A stretch of DNA of 64,000 nucleotides from Anisodus tanguticus (Eukaryota; Streptophyta; Magnoliopsida; Solanales; Solanaceae), in assembly GCA_034509755.1 (NCBI GenBank), contig CM067541.1, positions 13,380,001 through 13,444,000 on the forward strand, in the 5' to 3' direction. The position numbers and the translations under genes were made by a program. The notes under the pieces were generated by a model. It was not told the origin of the DNA. It made no database searches and saw only the letters and a program-made list of their open reading frames with translations. Below, piece after piece: positions 35,324 through 47,115 of the stretch; the first letter of the stretch is position 1, and every line of letters starts with the position of its first letter.

Positions 35324-36308
35324 ATGCCTACTACAAGGAAGAAGTCCAAGAGTATGAGGGAGTTGAATACGGCTGCGGGCGAAGGTACCAGCCGATTGCC
35401 ACCCGTTAGCGAGGGCCAGAGTGAGACCCTCGGTACGACTCCTTCGTATGGTTCTCCCAGTACATCACTAACGGAGGATATTAGTGGAGCTGCAGCACCC
35501 CTAGTTCCTCCACATGATACTCCATATGTGAATCTTGATATGCGAAGTGCAGTTCAGTTATTGACACGATTGGTGGCCGCTCAGGCCCAACGTTTGGTTC
35601 CCAGTCCTTCTGATAGAGCTGCTAGCGCAAGAGCTGGAATTTCATCAATCTAGACCCTCCGGTATTCACAGGAACAGACTTGTACGTGAACCTGCAGAAT
35701 TTTCTGGATCAGATGCAGCGCACTTTGCGGGTGATGGATGTTATCGATACCAAGTCGGTAAAGTTTGCTTCTTATAGACTGCGGGATGTCGCAGTAATAT
35801 GGTTTGATATATGGGAGCAATCTAGGGGACCTCGTGCTGCGCCAGCAGGATGGGGGGAGTTTTCAGAGGCTTTCTTACAACATTTTCTACCAGTCGAGCT
35901 TCGACGGGCCAGACAGGATAGGTTCCTACGTCTTGAACAGGGCAACATGAGCGTTCGAGAATATAGCTTGCAGTTTAATTCCTTGGCTCGATATGCTCAT
36001 ACAATTATAGCTGAAATAAGTGACCAGGTACACAGGTTCATTACTGGCTTGGGGCCACACTTGGTCAACGAGTGTACTACAACTTCTTTGAATTCGGATA
36101 TGGATATTGCTCGCATCCAGGCTTATGCACAGAACCTGGAGGATCACAAGAGGCAACAGCGGGTCGATCGAGAGCGTGATAGGGGCCAGCATAAAAGGGC
36201 TCGGTCTGTAAGTGGCGTGAGGGACTTCGGAGGTGGGCCCAGACCCCAGCCTTACAGACGACCATCTTACCGAGCACCAGGATCTTATTATAGAGGGAAT
36301 TCTATGCA
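35324..36308 (+). pseudogene. gypsy gag, one stop, C-terminus deleted
   Basis: It opens MPTTRKKSKSMRELNTAAGE and runs to a stop at 35651. It then continues in another frame with the retrotransposon gag domain: YVNLQNFLDQMQRTLRVMDV, AVIWFDIWEQSRG, FLRLEQGNMSVREYSLQFNS. A basic Arg-rich stretch follows (RERDRGQHKRARS). The zinc knuckle that should come next is missing through the deletion at about 36309. Confidence 0.8.
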
Positions 36309-37930
36309 GATGAGGCCGCCATTGACTTCGATGTTATTATGGGCATGGATTGGTTAGCGTCATGCTACGCTAATGTTGACTGCCGAACAAAGATTGTTAG
36401 ATTCCAATTTCCAGGCGAGCCAGTCCTTAAATGGAAAGGTAATACGACAATGCCAAAAGGTAGGTTTATTTCATACCTTAAGGCAAGAAAGATGATCTCC
36501 AAATGGTGTATTTACCATCTTGTACGGGCAAGAGATATCGATATTGAACCACCTAGTCCTCAATCAATTCCGGTGGTCAATGAATTTCTTGATGTATTCC
36601 CGACGAACTTCCAAGCCTTCCTCCTGAAAGGAAAATTGAGTTCGGTATAAATATGTTGCCAAACACTCAACCGATATTTATTCCTCCTTATATGATGGCT
36701 CCAGCTTAATTGAAAGAATTGCAGGAGCAATTAAAGGATTTGCTCGAGAAAGGCTTATTAGGCCTAGCATATCTCTTTGGGGCACGCCGGTATTGTTCGT
36801 ACGAAAGAAAGATGGCTCATTACGGATGTGTATCGACTATCGGCAGCTAAATAAAGTTACTATCAAGAACAAGTACTCTTTTCCCCAAATTGACGATTTG
36901 TTTGATCAGTTACAAGGTGCGAGATGTTTCTAAAAAATTAACCTTCGGGGTACCATCAACTAAAGGTTAAGGAGAAGGACATTCCGAATACGGCCTTCAG
37001 GACAAGGTTTGGGCACTTTGAGTTCCTAGTAATGTCATTTAGACTTACAAATGCACCAACAGTATTTATGAATCTAATGAATAGCGTGTTCTGCCCATTC
37101 CTGAACGTATTTGTGATAGTATTTATAGATGATATTCTGGTTTACTCTCACTGAGAAACATAGCATGTGGATCACTTTTGGATAATACTACAAACGCTCC
37201 GGGACCATAAGTTGTATGCAAAGCTCTCCAAAATGTGAGTTTTGGCTGAAGTTAGTGACTTTTCTTTGTCATATAGTATCAGACGAGGGTATAAGAGTTG
37301 ACACTCAGAAGATTGAGGCGGTGAAGAATTGGTCGAGGCCTACGACTCCAATAGAGGTTCACAACTTTTTGGGCTTAGCCGGCTATTATAGAGGGTTTGT
37401 AGAAGGATTTTCTATCATATCAACACCACTAACGAAGTTAACACAAAAGGCTATAAAATTCCAGTGGTTCGATGCTTGTGAGCGGAGTTTCCAAGAGCTA
37501 AATGGTAGATTAACATCGGCACCAGTCCTTACTCTCCTAGAGGGTCCAAAAGGTTATGTTGTGTATTGTGATGCCTCGGTAGAAGGTTTAGGATGTGTGC
37601 TAATGCAGCATGGTAAAGTGATTGCCTATGCTTCAAGGCAATTGAGGAAATATGAGAAGAACTATCCAACACATGATTTAGAGTTGGCCGCAGTAGTCTA
37701 TGCACTGAATATTTGGCGGCACTATTTATATGGTGTTCATGTAGATATTTTTACGGATCACAAGAGTCTGCAATACATATTCAAACAAAAAGAGCTGAAT
37801 TTGAGACAGAGAAGATGACTCGAATTATTGAAGGATTATGATGTGGACATCTTATATCACCCTGGCAAAGCTAATATTGTAGCAGACGCGCTGAACCGTA
37901 AGTCAATGGTCAGTTCGATGCCAGTACAAT
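36309..37930 (+). pseudogene. gypsy pol remnant: protease end, reverse transcriptase, RNase H
   Basis: The protease end reads DVIMGMDWLASCYANVDC (36327-36380). Reverse transcriptase motifs follow, broken by stops: GTPVLFVRKKDGS, MCIDYRQLNKVTIKNKY and the catalytic FIDDILVYS near 37120. The 37216-37818 frame holds the thumb (FLGLAGYYRGFVEGFS) and RNase H (YCDASVEGLGCVLMQ, TDHKSLQYIF). A last scrap YHPGKANIVADALNRKS precedes the deletion. Integrase is absent. Confidence 0.82.
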
Positions 37931-37933
37931 GTG

Positions 37934-39641
37934 GTGCATGTTGGTGCAATATGGCGTGATTGAGATAGTTCCATCGCCAATGTTTGGCTGGTGGAAGACA
38001 ACATGATAAGTAATCAATAAGAGCATTTAATTACTAGTTAGGCGTAGTATAAAAAAAGGATAAAAATATGTTAAGAGTAGAGTTCATTTTATTCTTACCT
38101 TGGGAGTGATATGTGGCTTGAGAAGTCATTTTGTAGACCAAAACAACGAACAACAACTTTTATTTCATAAGAAAATTTTAGTAATAGAACGTGATAGATA
38201 AAAGATAAACTACTACACTACAATTCATTCATAATTTAGAATTCCATACCAAACCATTTGGCAAAACACTCTTTTATGTTCGTGAAAATTAGAGCAAAAA
38301 TTGTAAACAACTTGCTTATTAACCTTAAGCATAGCACAGGGTACACATCAACGTGTTTTCTCTATTATTAAGCTTGGATTCGAAGTATGTTAAGGCGAAT
38401 TATTTCTTTCTTTTGGCATGTTTCATATAACAAAATAGAACCATGATATTGCTCCATAATTTATTCTACTCCTAGTAGTTAAGAATATTTATGTTATTTA
38501 TTCCTATGCTAAAAGCATGTCTAAAAATGTTCCTTATTGAGGCATACGGAAAAGGTGTTGACATTCACCATGTTAGCCAAATGGGCAAGGATATTATTGT
38601 CATCCGATAAATTCAGGAAATGTTTTACTGTTATTCATGCATTTTCATTTGCATTGCATTCATATATTACCATGGACCCACTGGTTCTATGCACACTACT
38701 ATATGGTAAATATTACATATATATATAGGGGATATGGGGATAGGGAAAGGCGTTATATACGCACACCACCTACAGCTGGTACAGATTATCACAAAAGAGC
38801 CCGAAGAGGCCAATATGATGTGATGATGTGATGTGATGCATGTATGACTTATTGGGACGGGTTGCACAATCCCCAACACTAACATATATTGGGACGGGTT
38901 GCACAATCCGCAACACTAACATATATTGGGACGGGTTGCACAATCCGCAACACTAACATATATATACCGTACTTGCATCATGCATATATTCGTTAACCAT
39001 TACATGGTATGATGCCCACAAAGACTGTCATGGTAAGAAAATTGCCCAATGAGGCCAATGAATATGGACACTGCATTGTGCATAACATGTAGGCAAGTGT
39101 ATTAGGGTCCTCAGAGGCAGTTATTGTTGGTCAGTTGTTTATGTTTCAGTTATCGGTATATTCCTGTTATGCTATTATTTATGCCTGACATATCTGGTAC
39201 ATCAGTCGTACTGACGTTCCTTTTGTCGGGGGACGCTGCGTTTTATGCCCGCAGGTTCGCATAGGCAAGGCGACGGCCCACGTGAATAGGTTGCAGATTT
39301 CAGCGGATTTTTGGAAGCACTCCTCTCTTTTCGGAGTGTCGGTCTGATTTTGATATGATACAGTTTTGTGTGTCTATATGGGTATGGCGGGGCCTTGTCC
39401 CGACCTGTTGATGTTGTGTACTCTCTTAGAGGCTTATAGACAGGTGTTCTGTGTGTAGTAGTCTTGTATGACCTTGTCGACCTTGGTATATGTATATATA
39501 TAAGATGGTTACCTGGTTTTTTCATAATTTTCTTTCAGTTAGTCCATAATTAATTACGATTAGATGTTCATTGTAAGAATGGCGGTACCCGGCGGGTGGG
39601 ATCCGGGTGCCCGTCGCGGCCCTACGGTTTGGGTCGTGATA
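37934..39641 (+). repeat. 3' LTR of the gypsy element, 5'-truncated
   Basis: It enters the LTR at gtgcatgttggtgcaat, which corresponds to about 33438 in the 5' LTR, so the first ~400 bp are missing. It ends GGTCGTGATA, a drifted form of GTGACA. It has three ~37-bp tandem units at about 38858-38955. Confidence 0.85.
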
Positions 39642-40162
39642 TTGGTCCACTGATCCCCGAAGTTTCATATGTACAGTTTGGACCGAATTCTTTCATATGT
39701 ACGATTTGGTCCCGAAGTTTCAATATTTACGAGTTTGGTTGAAATTTCGGAGACTTTTACGCCTACCGTTGGGACTGTTTTTGAGGCATTAATCAGCCAT
39801 TACTTGGTGATTAACTCCTCCTTTAATGACCCATTACTTGGCAGTTAAGCGACCTTTCAATGGCCATTAACAAATCATTACTTGGGCGTTTTAATGCCCT
39901 CCTAAATGGCCATTAACAGCCATGTTTTGGCAGTTGGACAGCCCCTTCTCTATGCTATATATTGAGCTTCATTTGGCTCAATTCGGTGGCGAGAATATAC
40001 ACGAAAAACAGGCCACAAAACAGACGAAAAAGACACTGAAAAACCGATCGAAATTCAAAGCACAAAAATGAAAAAAACAGCCACATAACAAGTGAGTGAA
40101 ATTCAGCTAAAATCAAGTACAATTTTCAAGCGAAAAACAAGACAAGTTGGCTTTTTCAAGAT
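39642..40162 (+). mobile_element. Fragment of a copia LTR related to the first element
   Basis: The run cccgaagtttcatatgtaca ... gtacgatttggtcccgaag matches the 1-120 and 5380-5490 parts of the first copia LTR. The following 'taatggcc'-rich block and 'tgctatatattgagc' resemble its promoter region. It ends where kinase A intron 12 resumes (tcatcataatttgttttgct, compare 60722). It has no second LTR or target duplication. Confidence 0.65.
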
Positions 40163-40515
40163 TCAAGTCATCATAATTTGTTTTGCTGAAGCAAATATCC
40201 CTATGAGGAATCCATTGTCGTGTTTAAGATATATGCTGAAGGTTACAATATGCAACTTTACTGTTTTGTCCAACTCAGTGAGCCACAGTGTCCCCCGTCT
40301 TTTCAAGAATTGGTGGAGCAACTTAACTATCTGCAGAGGCAGTATGTTATTCAGGCCCAGACAGCAAGTAGAACTACAGGAGATAGCATCCATGAGGAAC
40401 AGTAAATACAAATAGCGCACTTGTGCTTGAGTTTCAGAGGCAAAATGTTAAGCTTGCTGTCACTCATTGCAAGGAAATCTGATAGAAAAAGCAGCTGCCT
40501 TTTATTGCAGTCGAG

Positions 40516-40540
40516 TCTGTCTGATGAGTTCAAGCTACTG
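40516..40540. other. Junction of the tandem duplication: kinase 3' flank joined to ACLB exon 5
   Basis: To the left, the sequence follows the kinase 3' flank (gctgccttttattgcagtcg; compare 61840-61862 in copy B). From 40533 it follows ACLB exon 5 (agctactg... as at 9479). The eight bases agctactg sit at the switch. This is the joint expected at the centre of a head-to-tail duplication. Confidence 0.85.
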
Positions 40541-42060
40541 TCGGAGGGATTCAAGCTTGGAGCTTTTAAGACTGGTGATACTGCTGGAACAATTAATAAA
40601 ACTATTCACTGCAAGCTTTACCAACCTGGATCTGTGGGCTTTGTCTCCAAATATGTGAGAAATTGTAGCACGTCTTTATCGTGGTCCAATTGCAATGTAT
40701 TATCCCCCATTGCTCCAGTATTATTTTAGCAATTTTCTGCATTATTATCTCCAAGAATTTCATTAATAATATAGTATTTGGTGATGTATTTCAGTCTTTT
40801 CTCACAGTTCTCAACTGTTGTTAAAACATAACTAATTTTAACATAGGGATCCCTTCGCACTTTTTTCTTTAACTCATTTACTCTTGTTGGAATTATGAAA
40901 TAGCAAAACAACATTTTGCGCTTTCAGGAAGACTAACTTTTCTCTTATATATACGGTGGTATGTCGAATGAATTATACTACACCATTTCCAATGTTACTG
41001 ATGGAGTTTATGAAGGTTGGGTATTCAAATTCCTGAATTTATGTTCTAGAACACTTTTATGTTTATTCATATAAGAAATATCACATGAGTGAAAATTTGG
41101 TATGTGCGTGTTGGAATGGCGATTCACAGTGATGTCTTTCGTGGCTCTACACTTTTTATCATGTTTTGCGCTTCAACAATACCCCGCAGGTAATTGATTA
41201 CCAGTGAAATCCGTGCAACTCCTTGTAATAGGTTGGCACTAAGTTCATCCTCAGCCATGTTGCAAAATTGTTGTCATTTGTCATAAATTCTTCAGCTAAC
41301 CTTGTTGTCTATGTAAGTAAAGTGCTAGTTATATAGCTTTATCACAGTAAATCTTACTCTTAACTGTCCCAAGCTTTCTAAGACATAACAGTAGTCATGT
41401 AACCGAAAAATTTCCACATGTGCGGGAGGTGTAAATGTCCAAACAAAGATACATGACTAAGGGTTTTTCCAACCAAGCTGCAATAGTTTGTCTAAGAAGG
41501 ATACAAATAGGGAATGATGCTTGATTTACAGGTTTTACACTATATGATTTATCGTGGAAAGTATGAAGAAATAGGGGAGATAGCATTTCTTGTAACTCAT
41601 TTCAAAATTAGTTGTGTAACAGTTGATATCCTAGACTTGTTCCTGAAAATGGTAGTTGCAGAAGCTAAATGATGTACTTGAAAGTCTTCTAAAATTGTAG
41701 TGTTTCATTCTCTGAGACTCATGTGACTCTGAATGCATCTCAAGCATTGCATATACTTCTTGTGTGATATAGGATCAAGAGAGGTGACAACAGAGATAAG
41801 AGAGTGGAACTACTGCAGCAATACGGAAGGGAAAATTTGCCTTCTGTTAAGTATATGGAATACGCGGTTCAGGTTGACACGTATACTCTCTCAAAGGCGA
41901 ATGACCTAGGCCTCAACGTTGATGCCTCCATTGTGAATCCCTCTTCTTGGATCTCCTTGCGGCCAATGGAATGTTACTAAGCCATAAATTGATGAAATAG
42001 TGGAGATTAGTTACCTGAATGGGCAGTTCGTACTCGCTCCAAACTTTCTGGATTTGAGTC
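40533..42060 (+). pseudogene. Truncated ACLB copy (ACLB')
   Basis: It matches ACLB from within exon 5 onward. Pieces: exon 5 at 40533-40655, exon 6 at about 40955-41016 (its 3' splice site AG has become CG), exon 7 at about 41110-41190 with substitutions and frame damage, a scrap of exon 14 near 41528-41585, and exon 15 at about 41774-42045. Exons 1-4 are absent because the duplication began in exon 5; exons 8-13 and 16 are lost. Exon 15 has an extra base after GCCTCCATTG and further indels. It has no promoter, no start and no open frame, so it is a dead fragment. Confidence 0.93.
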
Positions 42061-42579
42061 ATCTTGTTATGTATACTTACTGCAAAAATTGTTTCAGCAA
42101 ACTTGTATGTTAAACTTGTTGGTTAATTAAGATTTGAATAGATTTTTTGACACACTATATAAGAGTGAATAGGTTAAAAACCCCATAAACTCTCACTATT
42201 TTGCAAGTTTTATGCTTTAACTGTTAGGTGTTCTCCATACCCCCGAACAAAAGCTCCCTAGAAAATAAATTGTTGGTGAGTTGACTTTTGACCTTGGTTC
42301 ACTGGGTTTTGTAATTATTACTTTAGTCCAGGCTGTATCTCTTGTTAGGGGTTTCGATTCAAAGAAATGTGGTGTTGGTTCATTTGTCTTGATTAATTCA
42401 AGTTCAAGGGAGGGTGATCCAGAGGACCCAAATTTTCAATCTCTTCTTTGTGGCGGGAGGCTTCTTTCGTATCAAAAGTGTGTTGAGAAAATAACTAAAT
42501 ATGTACATATAAATAAGTTGTGAACCAGTAGCATAAATGAGTTTGTGGTTCGATGGCAAGCGAAAAACCATCAAGACTC
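42061..42579 (+). other. Former ACLB 3' flank and unidentified sequence
   Basis: About 42080-42170 matches the ACLB 3' flank at 13070-13155 (ttaattaagatttgaataga, then gacacactata), so the duplicated unit continues here. The rest, including an 80-codon frame at 42281-42523, matches nothing I recognise and has no counterpart in the first unit. Confidence 0.5.
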
Positions 42580-42584
42580 ATAAA

Positions 42585-42790
42585 TGTGAGATGATATTAA
42601 TCTCCCTCGAGGAGTCTTTCATTAATATCAAGGTATATATAGAGTACAATATTCATCCCTTATATAATAGGAATCCTAAGCCTATACAAAAGAGGAATCC
42701 TAGTCTTACCATAATTATATTTACACAATATATGGAAATATTCTAATTATGGGTAGGGAGTATATTGTTTCCTATATTTACACGTTTACA
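42585..42790 (-). repeat. LTR (3' on the minus strand) of the reverse copia element
   Basis: 206 bp; starts TGTGAGATGATATT and ends CACGTTTACA as read on the plus strand. It differs from the other LTR by about three substitutions (for example ctcgagg against ctcgggg). Confidence 0.95.
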
Positions 42791-42799
42791 CACCCCCTC

Positions 42800-44397
42800 A
42801 GTCGGAGCGGGAGGAGGCCGGACGCTGAGACTGGATTTGAAGTCAAGAAATAACTGTCTGGGAAGTCCTTTGGTAAATATGTTTGCTTACTGATAGGATG
42901 ATGGAACATGTAACACTCTGACATGGCCTAACGCAACTTTCTCACGAACGAAGTGTAGGTCTATCTCAATATGCTTGGTTCGCTGATGTTGAACCGGATT
43001 ATGAGAAAGATAGATGGCAGAGATGTTATCACAATACACAATAGATGCTCGACGCAAAGGACACGAAGTTCTAACAAAATTTCGAGCCAACAAATCTCGG
43101 CTACTACATTTGCAACGCCTCGTACTCGGCCTCGGACTTTGGAGCGAGATAGGGTAGCTGTCGCTTGCGACCAAGAAATCGATTATCCCCTAAGAAAACA
43201 CAAAAGTCGGAGGTGGAGCGTCGCGTGTCCGGACACCCCGCCCAATCCGCATCCGTATATGAAAGCAACCTGTCTGGTGCGGAGGGGTATAGGTGCAAAC
43301 CATAATCAAGAGTGCCCTTAATGTATCGAATGATACGCTTAAGAGCAGTGAAATGAGACTCCCTGGGGGCATGCATGAATAAGCACACCTACTGAATAGC
43401 ATAAGCTATGACTGGCCTGGTGAATGTAAGATACTGAAGTGCACCTGCAAGGCTCCTATACATAGTAGGATCAGAGACTGGAGCACCATCCATAGCACTG
43501 AGCTTAGATTTGGAATCAACTGGAGTAGGCACCTCTTTGCAGTTCGCCATCTTAGCCCTGTACACAATCTCTTCTGCATACTTACGCTGACACAAGAACA
43601 TATGATTGGCAGACCTGGTCACTGATATCCCCAAAAAGTAACTCAGCTTCCCCAAATCAGTCATTGCAAATTCGGACTTGAGCAAGACAATAATCTCATT
43701 TTTCAATCCGTCGGAGGAGAGGGAAGAACAATATCATCCACGTAAAGTAAAAGTAAGTAAAGTGCTACTACCTCGATGAAAAATGAAAAGTGATATATCA
43801 CTCTTGCCGCATACAAACCCAATCGCAAGATATACCCGGCAAAGCAATCATACCACGCACGGGGGCCGCTTGTGCCATATAGTGACTTACGGAGACGGCA
43901 CACATATTGAGGAACTGCTGGATGGGTGGACCCTGGTGGCTGATGCATGTAGACTGTCTCTCTTAGATCCCCATGTAAGAATGCATTCTTCACATCAAGT
44001 TGATGGATCGGCTAGTGTTTGCCCATGGCTATGCTCAAAACTGTGTGGATGGTAGCCGGTTTGACAACCGGATGAAGGTCTCACCACAATCAATGCCTTC
44101 CTGCTGATTTGTGCCATTAGCCACAAGACGGGCCTTATACCGCTCAAGATCCCCATTGTCTCTGAACTTGTGACGAAATAGCCACATACAACGAATGACA
44201 TTTACCCCCTCTGGTCTAGGTACTAGATCCCACGTGTGATGTTTAGTTAAAGCATTGAATTCCTCATACATAGCCGCATTCCAATTAGGGTCTTGTTTCG
44301 CCAATTTTGGGTTCTTTGGAAGTGGAGAGATGGTTTGGGCAGACAAGTTGAAATGGACTTTGGGTTTGAAGATTCCATGCTTTGAACGAGTTTCCAT
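42800..44397 (-). pseudogene. copia reverse transcriptase/RNase H, frameshifted
   Basis: Reading leftward, the reverse transcriptase opens in the 44035-44397 frame (AMYEEFNALTKHHTWDLVPR, CMWLFRHKFRDNG). It continues at 43703-43993 with the catalytic LLYVDDIVLPS and at 43389-43706 with MTDLGKLSYFLGISVTRS. RNase H is in the 43104-43388 frame (YTDADWAGCPDTRRSTS) and the 42887-43174 frame (YCDNISAIYLSHNPVQH). At least four frame changes separate these pieces, so the enzyme is not made as one protein. Confidence 0.85.
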
Positions 44398-46840
44398 TGG
44401 ATGGGTAGGGACAGTGGGTGGCGAAGTGGTGTCTGAGACGGGGGGTAAAGTCGGATAAGGAGAAGGAGGGGGCGAAGCCGTTCGGAGGCGCTGCGGCTCC
44501 TAGATCGAGAGTCGCGGTGCTAGAAGGTTGACAAGCTTCTCTGAAGTTTGGGCGCCGCGGCGCTGTAGACGGTGTTTCAAAAGATTGCTCTCTGGAAATT
44601 AGGCGTCGTGGCGCCTCCCCTCGAGGCCGCGGCACTGACGACGGGATAGAGGATGTGAGTTGTTCGAGTATGAGGGGAGAGATGGCAGACTCGTCAAGAA
44701 ATGAGTAGTCCTGTTTTTGGAATGTTGGAAGATTCGAAAACTGGAATGTGGTCTCGTCGAATGTGACGTGATGAGATATGTGGATCTGACGAATCGATAA
44801 GTCATAGCATAGATAGCCCCTATGGTTCGGCGAGAATTCTAGAAAGACACATGGAGTGGACCTAGGAGCAAGCTTGTGAGGGGCGGTTAGAGATGGCAGT
44901 GGATCCCGGACCCGGTCCGAATCCGGTGGATCCAGATCCATTTTATAGGATATGGATCTTCAAAATTTGGACCCGATGGATCCGGATTGGACCCGGATCC
45001 ATTTTGGACGGATCGGATCTGGATTTGGATCTTGTATTTGAGATCCGTATCCGGTCTCAGATCCGACCCGTGGATCCATTTTTTATTAAATATATTCATA
45101 ACCTGGAATGTAATTTTATAAGTATTTTCTTAAAATTGCTAAGCACATCCTTGCAAGTTTAATTCTCAAAACAAGTTTAATTTATCCCCGCGTTAATTCA
45201 AAAACCAAAAAATAAAGAGGTAACTTCGATAATAAAATCAATATTATATTAGTGAATGACTAACATCTCCATAGATAAGTAGTTAAAATTATATTCACTT
45301 CATTTGTGAAGATTCCAAGCACATGCAAGTTCTGCATTGTGGAAATACTAGTCAGCATTTTCCAAAACTATTGTCATTGTCCAACATTTTCAATTAATAG
45401 CTCACAATCAAAACGAGACAACGAACAAAATATCTCATATGAACATTTCAAAATTGAAACACAGTAAACTGTTAATTAAGTAAAAATTGTTTGTTAGTTC
45501 AAAAAAATATTCTTAGCAAGGCAAATTTTTTTACATGTGGATCCAGATTCGATCCGTGTACCCAGTGGATCCGATGGATCCGAATTTGGATCTGATTTTT
45601 ATGAACCCGATGGATCTGGATTCGGATCTGGATTCAGGTATGAAAAACAGATCTGGATCTGAATCTAGTAGGATCCGATCCAGATCCTATCCGTTGCCAT
45701 CCCTAGGAGCGGTGGAGCTAAGGTTGGGATAGCATAGACAACCAAAAATCCGTAGATGATCATAAGAGGGGATTCTATGGTAGAGGATTTTGGTAGGGGT
45801 CATATTGTGAAGAGTGCTAGTAGGGAGAATATTTAGAGTGTATTATGACATTTTAGCAGCATAGACCCAGAAGGGTGGAGGGAGGGAGGCATGAATCAAT
45901 AGGGTGCGAATCATATTGTTAATGGTGCGGATGATTCTTTCAGCTTTACCGTTTTGTGGTGAGGTGTGAGGGCATGAGAAGTGAAAGACCATGCCATTAT
46001 TGGTACAAAAGCGGTGAAACATAGAGTTATTGAATTCACGACCATTATCGCACTGAAATGATTTTATGCCTTTTCCAAATTGTGTTTGAATGAACTTGCG
46101 AAACTCAAGAAATTTGACAAACACTTCCGATTTAAATTTAAGAGGATATAACCGAACGTAGTGTGAAAAATCATCAAGAAACACAAGATAGTATTTATGA
46201 CCGAGAGAACTAGAGATAGGAGATGCCCATAAATCGGCATGTATGATATCAAAAAGAGCAAATGTAACACTAGTAGATGATTTGAACGGAAGACGAATAT
46301 GTTTGCCTAAAGAGCAAGAAACACAATTTTGGGCATGTTTCCCATTACAAGCAATGAAATTGTTGCCTCTAAGAAAATTAAAAACTGGGACTCATGGATG
46401 ACCAAGCCTATTATGCCAAGTTGAAGAAGAAACAACCGCTAGAGTGACGGGAGAGCACAATCTGGCAGCGGAGTTAGAAGTGAATGGATAGAGATCCCCC
46501 GTGCTATTGCATCTCGTAAGAGGTGTCCCCGTATGAAGATCCTTTACAGTAAAACCAAAAGGGTCAAAATCCACAGAGACAGAATTATTACGAGTAAATT
46601 GGCGGACAGATATGAGGTTCTTAATCATGTGGGGGGCATATAGGGTGTTTTTGAAGGAGAATGGTGGATGAGGAGGTTGTGTGTATGAGGTACCATAACC
46701 CTTAACTGGAATGCGTTGTCCACTACCAACTGTAACATATTGAGGATGCTTTAAACTAAACAGTTTAGGAATAGTACCTGCAGACTAGGTGACGTGAGAT
46801 GTGGCGCCTGAGTCCATGTACCAAGTATTGTCAGGCTGTT
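44285..46840 (-). pseudogene. copia protease and integrase, split by a hAT-like element
   Basis: Protease motif YMDSGATSHVT lies near 46795-46825, followed by a stop. The pre-integrase block is at 46392-46628 (NLISVRQFTRNNSVSVDFDP, WHNRLGHP). The integrase core is at 45843-46184 (CDNGREFNNS, CPHTSPQNGKAERI). The frame (YDHLRIFGCLCYPNLSSTAP) then breaks at 45706 and resumes after the inserted element at 44880 (APHKLAPRSTPCVFLEFSPN). Confidence 0.85.
44888..45705. mobile_element. hAT-like non-autonomous element (818 bp) inside copia integrase
   Basis: The inverted ends are tagagatggcagtggatcc and the complement of gatcctatccgttgccatcc plus cta. Eight bases, GGGGCGGT and GGAGCGGT with one mismatch, flank it at 44880-44887 and 45706-45713, the hAT target size. 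The ends are dense in ggatccgg motifs; the centre is AT-rich and non-coding. It resembles the 1004-bp element at 14443. Confidence 0.8.
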
Positions 46841-47115
46841 GCATAGAGAGGGGTGCTAAACGTCTGACCCAACACAGTGGGTGTCATGCCGAAGGAGGGC
46901 TGCGGGACCTGACCTTGCATGAAGTGGGCCTGCTGTGGGGCTGGAGCGGGGCCTAACAAACCGGGGTAAGAATACGGATTGTATGGCTGCTGGTACTAGA
47001 ATGGACTTGGCGCCGCGGCTCTGTACTGGGGTGCCGCGGCGCTGTAGACGAACTGCTGAGGAGCCGCGGCCCAGTTGTTCTTCGATCTCTGTTGCTGTTG
47101 CTGCTGTTGGTTTTG

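Larger units (their letters stand above)
33037..39641 (+). mobile_element. Ty3/gypsy retrotransposon with internal deletions, intron 12 of kinase A
   Basis: The 5' LTR is 33037-35115, the primer site tggtatcaaagc is at 35120-35131, then come gag, the end of protease, reverse transcriptase and RNase H, and the 3' LTR from about 37934 to 39641. Two deletions are visible. One fuses gag directly to the last part of protease near 36309. The other removes integrase and the first ~400 bp of the 3' LTR near 37933. LTR type and gag suggest the Tekay/Del chromovirus branch, but the chromodomain is gone, so this is a guess. No target duplication is seen because a copia LTR fragment follows directly. Confidence 0.88.
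21358..40405 (+). pseudogene. PAS-domain Raf-like kinase, dead copy A
   Basis: This is a full-length but broken paralogue of kinase B with the same exon order. Exon remains: 21358-21659, 21959-22343, 22763-23405, 23748-23788, 24020-24088, 24718-24819, part of exon 7 at about 24857-24902, 25181-25279, 32184-32252, 32369-32418, 32508-32589, 32926-33020, 40279-40405. Lesions: stop TAG at 21589 in the PAS exon and TGA at 22128; second glycine of the G-loop changed to Cys and the last to Arg (GE-C-SC-R); one extra base near 24734 in exon 6; intron 6 and half of exon 7 deleted; Trp codons turned to stops at about 25268, 32375 and 33012. Exon 1 lacks about 40 codons present in copy B. Introns 8 and 12 are filled by retrotransposons (25362-32136, 33037-39641). 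The last exon ends SIHEEQ-stop. Confidence 0.93.

Noticed and set aside
40092..40415. 107-codon frame ending with kinase A exon 13
   Set aside because: Most of it is translated LTR fragment and intron; only 40279-40405 is exon.
45535..45732. Asp/Pro/Leu-rich frame (and its twin at 44893-45162)
   Set aside because: It is translated from the gatcc-rich ends of the hAT-like element.
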